Below are positions 58,913-64,000 of a DNA stretch of 64,000 nt, piece by piece (positions within the stretch are counted from its first letter, which is position 1; every line of letters begins with the position of its first letter). Under the pieces are notes generated by a model that was not told the origin of the DNA, did no database searches, and saw nothing but the letters and a program-made list of their open reading frames with translations. The DNA is from Owenia fusiformis (Eukaryota > Annelida > Polychaeta > Sabellida > Oweniidae): NCBI GenBank assembly GCA_903813345.2, contig CAIIXF020000002.1, forward strand, positions 13,288,150-13,352,149. Direction: 5' to 3'. A program made the translations under genes and the position numbers.

Positions 58913-61654
58913 TCGCTACGCTTTGGCGTTGCCGTTGTTCTAGTTGAACAAGGCTAAAAGAGAAGAGGGAATAATCAATTTAATTTGTCGTATTTTCTAT
59001 TCATGATAAAACTTGACACTTAAGCTTTAAGGTCTTGTTTTGTTAAGTGTTATATAAATTGACTTATTTTAGACTGACTGTCATCTGAATGGTTCATCCT
59101 TTTCTTGTCAAATCTCTATATAATGCTTTTTAATCTCATCAAAATGATCCTTTAAACATGTTAAATAGTTGAATCCTTGACAGATTTGACTCAGTTGAAG
59201 GACTTAATTGAATTAATCAAAGGACATGACAGAGTCAATTAAGGGCGATCATTATATTTTTATTTCAATCTGTTTTTTAAATTGATGGGGATGAGATATT
59301 AAGTTGGGACTTAGCAGATAGAGGTAATAATAGTTAACCAGATTATCTTTAAAGCAATCAAGGCTAGACACTTTTCCTGTATTACAAAAACAAAGCTTAT
59401 TAAGAAATATAATTAGTCACACCTGTTTCAATAGATCAACATCCCAAATTGACCTTTTAATTATTTTTGGCGGGTAATATTAACATTAACTGTTTAACTC
59501 TGTTAAGGCAGTTGCAGAAAATCTGTGAGTAATCTTATATCTGATCCAATGTTCACTCGAGACAGGATAATTCTATTGATTTTGCCAAGATTTAATGTTC
59601 ACTGTTCAAACTAATATATTAAAATAAATGCAAAAAATGAACATTGTTCAAACATTCATACTTCGGGAATATTGGTTTTGGTAATGGTAGATCCACAGTT
59701 ATATTGTATGTTTCATCATGTACGAAAAATCAGAGACATATTTGAAAGATGAGATCATCACTACAGCACTTCCAAGACAAGAGTTTGTCTCGATGTTTTA
59801 AAAGAGTAATATTCGGTTCAGTTTTATTATAGTAATAATAGTAGTGGGCGACGCCCACTTTTGATCACTCATGTAATTGTATGTTCTTTGACACTGACCA
59901 ATCATGTAAATTGCAATATCCTTTATATTTAAACAAATGTTTGAACTGTACTGGTTATTTTGAGTGTGCTAAAATGTGCTGATATGTGTGGATTCAAAAA
60001 ATAATCCATATTCTACATGATGTACATGTTCAGGTTTTGCAAAATTTAGGATATTTTGAACGAAAATTGTGGTTTCCATGACAACCATGAGTGACAGAGC
60101 ATTGAAATTTTACATACTACCTCAGCATGATTCAATCAACTCCCCATAAAATTATTATGATGATTGAAGACTAACAGAATGATTTATTCAGTGATAATAA
60201 AGTACCCCATGTAATTTTCCATTTTAGGGTCGAAAACACCAATTTGACAACTTTCGCCCCGGATATGGCGCGTCAGACAAACATTTTCTGAAGTATCACA
60301 TAAAAATACATAAGAAACAAGTAATTTCAATTTGTTCACGAACTAATACATTTTTGGGTGCTAGCTTACTACCTATATAGTAATATGTGAAATGACTCAG
60401 GGCCTACCAACTAATTTGAAGGTGCATAAACTATTCTCAGTTTTATATTATGTCACCACCAAAAAGTGCTTGTCCATGAATTCTATGAATTCTATCAACG
60501 CTGATACTGATGCCTAGGGACAAAGAATATCTGTCAAAGAAAATCTTTTCAAGATGAGTGCTGTTACTGATTACCCAGGTTATCAGAATTGGTCCATATT
60601 CTATAGGCTGTGTTATGGCAATAAAACATCTGCTTAAAGTGCCTGATAAACTATAAAATGCGCATGCGTCCAGGTGTTGATAAACTATAAATAGCGAAAA
60701 CCCAGGGTTTGTCATCACAAGGTAAGCCAGGACGTGTTGAGCGAACATCTAGTGTTGATATTGAATTTACATGGAGCCAGATAATTTTCCTTATTGAAAT
60801 TACATATAGTTATTAGCAATACTTTGTAGGTGATAATTAATAAAATATGAGTATATATGAGAGAAATTGGCCATTTCGAACCTGTTGAAAGTTTGTGGTT
60901 CTCGGCTACACCGGGGAATTTACTTCCATGAGTACAGACACAAATGTGGGGCTCTCCAAGAGGTACGCGAGAAGGTGACCTGGCATCAAATGTACGACTA
61001 AATGCTTCTATCGAGTAGATAAAAGAACGAATACGACAATAAGTTATTGGAAACGACAATTCCAAGCATTCATCTCACTGAAGTATTTTGAAGTGAAGAA
61101 AATATGATTTTTGTTTTGAAACATGGATTCAGATGAACGTAACTTCATTCTGACAACTAATCAAAACTGAACAAAATTGATTATACGTAACAGACGATTT
61201 ATTGTTTTACAATGTTTTGATCGGCTAAACGAATGAAACCAAGAAATTATGACATGTAAAATGGCAATGGTAAAATTTAAAAGTGACAAACACAACCTCC
61301 CTATCCACTCTTTATGAGCCCTAATATGTACATGCAGCAGTGGTAGTGTACAGCTTATTATCACACTACTGGGCTTTGTATTCTAAAGCTTGTTGTTTTT
61401 AATAACACTGTTCACTCGACGTAAATGTTTTGTATGTGCGCAGTCAACGATAATCATTGTTTTATCCCGGTTATATGACCTCGGCAATTATAACAAAACC
61501 ATACTAAACGAAAAAAACGCAAATAAGAGAAAGCTTTCACACACATATAAAAAATGAACTAGTCTAATCCGCCAGTATAAACTCTTTTATATACGTAGCC
61601 AGGTCGGGCGCACACTTTAAGAAGAAATTTTGGAATATGACAACTCAATACCCC
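58913..61654. other. MTMR intron 3, mostly unassigned
   Basis: No exon of MTMR or other gene found. Holds a small palindrome GTGGGCGACGCCCAC at about 59,843 and the promoter-like cluster at 60,655. Otherwise AT-rich and featureless by eye. Confidence 0.45.
60655..60725 (+). promoter_or_regulatory. Promoter-like cluster with TATA and splice donor
   Basis: AAATGCGCATGCGTCCAGG (NRF1-like GCGCATGCG), 20 bp later CTATAAATAGCG (TATA box), then CATCACAAG|GTAAGC about 30 bp downstream. The order would suit a short first exon of an unknown transcript inside the MTMR intron. No later exon could be linked. Confidence 0.3.
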
Positions 61655-62047
61655 AGATGGGAGTAGAAATAATCTTCATTTACGTCATTAAAAGTTCAGT
61701 CAAACTGGAGTCTACATGTAAAATTACATCTAGAAATGTGGTTCTGAAAAGAGGTTATCAACTTTGAAAATTTAATTTTATTTAGAAATGTGACTTCAAG
61801 GTCGGGGAGATTCCCCATTGACCCCGGCCCATGTTTTAAAATCACAAAAAATGAAATATCTTTTCATGTGTTAGGCAGATAATATTTTCATTTACTGGAC
61901 ATATTTTAATTTGTATAATTATCAGGGAGATAAGGGTAACATAAAGAGTGAACCACTAAAACTGATGAATATTCAAGTTTAAGGGAATTTTGTAACACCC
62001 TGAATCAGCCACATGGTGGCGAAACTGGTAACTACCTACTCGCATCT
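61655..62047 (+). mobile_element. AGATGCGAGTAG-ended repeat, direct copy
   Basis: AGATGGGAGTAGAAATAATC to ACTACCTACTCGCATCT, 393 bp. Landmarks as in 22,823-23,245: TATCAACTTTGAAAATTTAA, GAGATTCCCCATTGACCC, ACTGGACATATTTTAATTTG. It pairs as an inverted copy with 62,379-63,457. Confidence 0.78.
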
Positions 62048-62378
62048 GAGAAATTGAAAATGCCTAACATTTTTCATAAAAAAATACATGTACTGTACTT
62101 AGACCTCTGAACACTTTCAGGATAGTAATTGAATTTAAAATGGCTACCATTTTTTATGAAAATATGTCACTTGAAATAGAAAAAATTAGCAAATTTTCAC
62201 AGGGGAAAATAAAAACAAAATTTTCATCAATAATTTAAGCAGAAATAAAGACATCGAAAAACAGGATTTTTTGTCGACTCCTGGCTCAATTTTTTAATCA
62301 AGTTTACTCTAATTTTCTTCACGACTTGAACCACTAATACTAATACCCCCAGGCCTTTCAAGGTGTTGGTAATTACCC

Positions 62379-63457
62379 AGATGCAAGTAGGTAGTTACCA
62401 GTTTCATCACCAGGAGTTAATTAACATGGCAGGCATAAAAGAAAGTTCCCTTAAACTTAAATAATATCAGTGTTAGTAGATCAATTTTCATATAATCCTT
62501 AGGTGTCTGATAATTATACAAACGAAAATATGTCCATTAAAGGCCCCATGTAAAGTTTAAACCACTTTGGCTTATATTGTAGTCTTACCCAATGTTATCA
62601 AAGTGTGATATGTGAAACTTTTTTTTTTTAATTTCAAAAAGTGGTTTTTGATAGACATTTTGTTCCAAAATTTGTGAATTTATTTAAAACCAACTTTTAG
62701 AGGTCACTCATATCTTCTAATTATCCACAATTCATACCAATGCATATAGCATTCATCCTCCCATGTTTTTTGCCGAAAAAGTTAAGAAAATCGGTTGATA
62801 AACAAGCGAGAAATGAACTTATCAGTGCATGAAAATGGTTCTGAGAAAAATGCATTTCAAAATTATAGTTCTCATAGAAACCAATGGTACAATGTTATCT
62901 AAAACATAATTTATTCTTCCTTTTAACCTGGTTAGACAATCAACATTGGTTTTTTATGAAAGTCTAGCATATTTAGAAAAGATTGACATCGAAAAAAATT
63001 TTTTTTTTCAAAAAGTTTTATTTGATAGGCTAAAACATTGAAGTGGCCCATTAAATATGGCATTTTATTATCGAAATAGTGTGTCCTTTGTTCAATCTTT
63101 GCATTGGTGTTAAAAAGATAAGTTTTTTTGAAATGCATTAAGGAATATTTGATGATTAAGAAATTTCTGACAAATAGTAAATGAATGATAAAAAAATATT
63201 TTCAAACTTTAGACGGGGACTTTAAAAGAAAATATTGTCTGCCCAACATAAGAAAAGATGTTGTAACATGGGGTCTAAGGGGAATCTCCCAAACCTAGAA
63301 GTCACATTTTCAAAGAAGAGTAAAGAAGAGAAGTTGGTAAATACTATTAACCACATTTCTAGATGCAATTTTACATGTAGACTTTAAAGAAAGATATCCC
63401 GTTAACTAAATTTTGAATATTTAATGAAGTAAATCAAGATTATTTCTACTTGTATAT
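62379..63457 (-). mobile_element. AGATGCGAGTAG-ended repeat, inverted copy split by a TTAA element
   Basis: AGATGCAAGTAGGTAGTTAC at the left; ATTATTTCTACTTGTAT at the right. The copy is interrupted at 62,541-63,221. Together with 61,655-62,047 it makes a large inverted pair with a ~330-bp spacer. Confidence 0.78.
62541..63221 (+). mobile_element. TTAA-flanked MITE, 681 bp
   Basis: AGGCCCCATGTAAAGTTTAA at the left pairs with TTCAAACTTTAGACGGGGACT at the right end (last 20 bases), with TTAA on both sides (62,537-62,540; 63,222-63,225). Removing the element and one TTAA restores TGTCCATTAAAAGAAAAT, matching the uninterrupted 52-kb copy (TGTCCAGTAAAAGAAAAT). TTAA targeting suggests a piggyBac- or Kolobok-like source. 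No transposase. An older copy is at 38,950. Confidence 0.9.
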
Positions 63458-64000
63458 TGTAATTTCAAACCCAATGTGACAAATAGCATTACTCTTTTGA
63501 TATTCATTTGACTTGACTAATATTGGCTCTTTTTACCTCATCCCTCACATGAAAACAATCAATTTGGCAATATTACGTTGTATGATCGTAAAGTGAGAGA
63601 AAATAGGCACTTGATCAAGCAGAGTTATAGATATCTTGAAATAATTTGATTCATGTCAGATATTGCCAAACTCTTAAGATTGATGATGATTGATTGTTTT
63701 GAAAGACAATAACTAAAAAAAGACTACTAGATAACAGGCCCGTCAGATGGGGGGGGGGGGTGCGATGGGTGCGACCGCACCCCCCTTTGACACCCCCCAA
63801 AAAAAATTTAAAAATTAAAAAAAAAAAAATGTTGAAAATTTTTTTTTGTATTTTTTTTCATCATCTCATACACTTTTAAAGTGCCCAGAAAGCATCAAAT
63901 AACATCTTAAAATTGTAAAATTTTCTAGAGGGAGTCGGCCACCCCTCACACCCCCCTCAATACAATGGAAAAGTTCTGAATTTATTTTATGTATTGTCTC
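63458..64000. other. Right edge of window, probable start of a G-run element
   Basis: From about 63,738, ACAGGCCCGTCAGATGG is followed by a run of about 12 G, GCGATGGGTGCGACCGCACC and C-runs. This resembles the ends of CAGG-type hAT-like elements in this window, but the other end lies outside. No MTMR exon. Confidence 0.4.

Overview
This is an animal genomic window, AT-rich, intron-rich and crowded with non-autonomous DNA transposons. The two host genes recognised are metazoan. The many TIR elements carrying tandem GTCC/GGAC runs, and a LINE with an HPNPGP-type N-terminal motif plus a PHD-like finger, suggest a marine invertebrate. I cannot name the species or phylum from sequence alone.

Layout. 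(1) 1-12,880: four complete units and one partial unit of a nearly identical ~2.7-3.2 kb tandem duplication. Each unit has a CCAAC-rich tract, a TTGTA tract, several splice-site-bounded exon-like blocks and a nested array of ~163-bp repeats with a poly-G run in each. A diverged copy of the first exon-like block, followed by AATAAA, lies at 13,526-13,986 and looks like a terminal exon. (2) 14,280-17,955: dispersed-repeat blocks. (3) 18,993-24,941 (minus strand): UQCRQ, complex III subunit 8. Two coding exons are split by a 5.7-kb intron that holds a DDE transposase fragment and a three-layer transposon nest. (4) 25,300-32,000: further TIR and fold-back elements, one enclosing a RecQ-helicase-like fragment. 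(5) 33,226 to beyond the right edge (plus strand): the start of a myotubularin-related phosphatase gene (MTMR6/7/8 type). Three coding exons (33,226-33,249; 47,530-47,646; 57,902-58,064) encode the PH-GRAM domain; the catalytic exons lie outside the window. Its introns (14.3 kb, 10.3 kb and >5.9 kb) contain a broken LINE, a ~27-copy 72/75-bp minisatellite with long open frames, and many MITEs whose insertion sites can be read directly.

The two genes are unrelated in function: UQCRQ acts in the mitochondrial respiratory chain, MTMR6 in phosphoinositide turnover on endomembranes. They are transcribed divergently, with coding starts 8.3 kb apart. Several transposon insertions can be checked inside the window because the family supplies an unoccupied site elsewhere. 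The least explained structures are the 3-kb exon-bearing array, the in-frame minisatellite, and the TIR-bounded block with the helicase-like fragment. No CRISPR array, rRNA gene, LTR retroelement or bacterial-type operon was seen.
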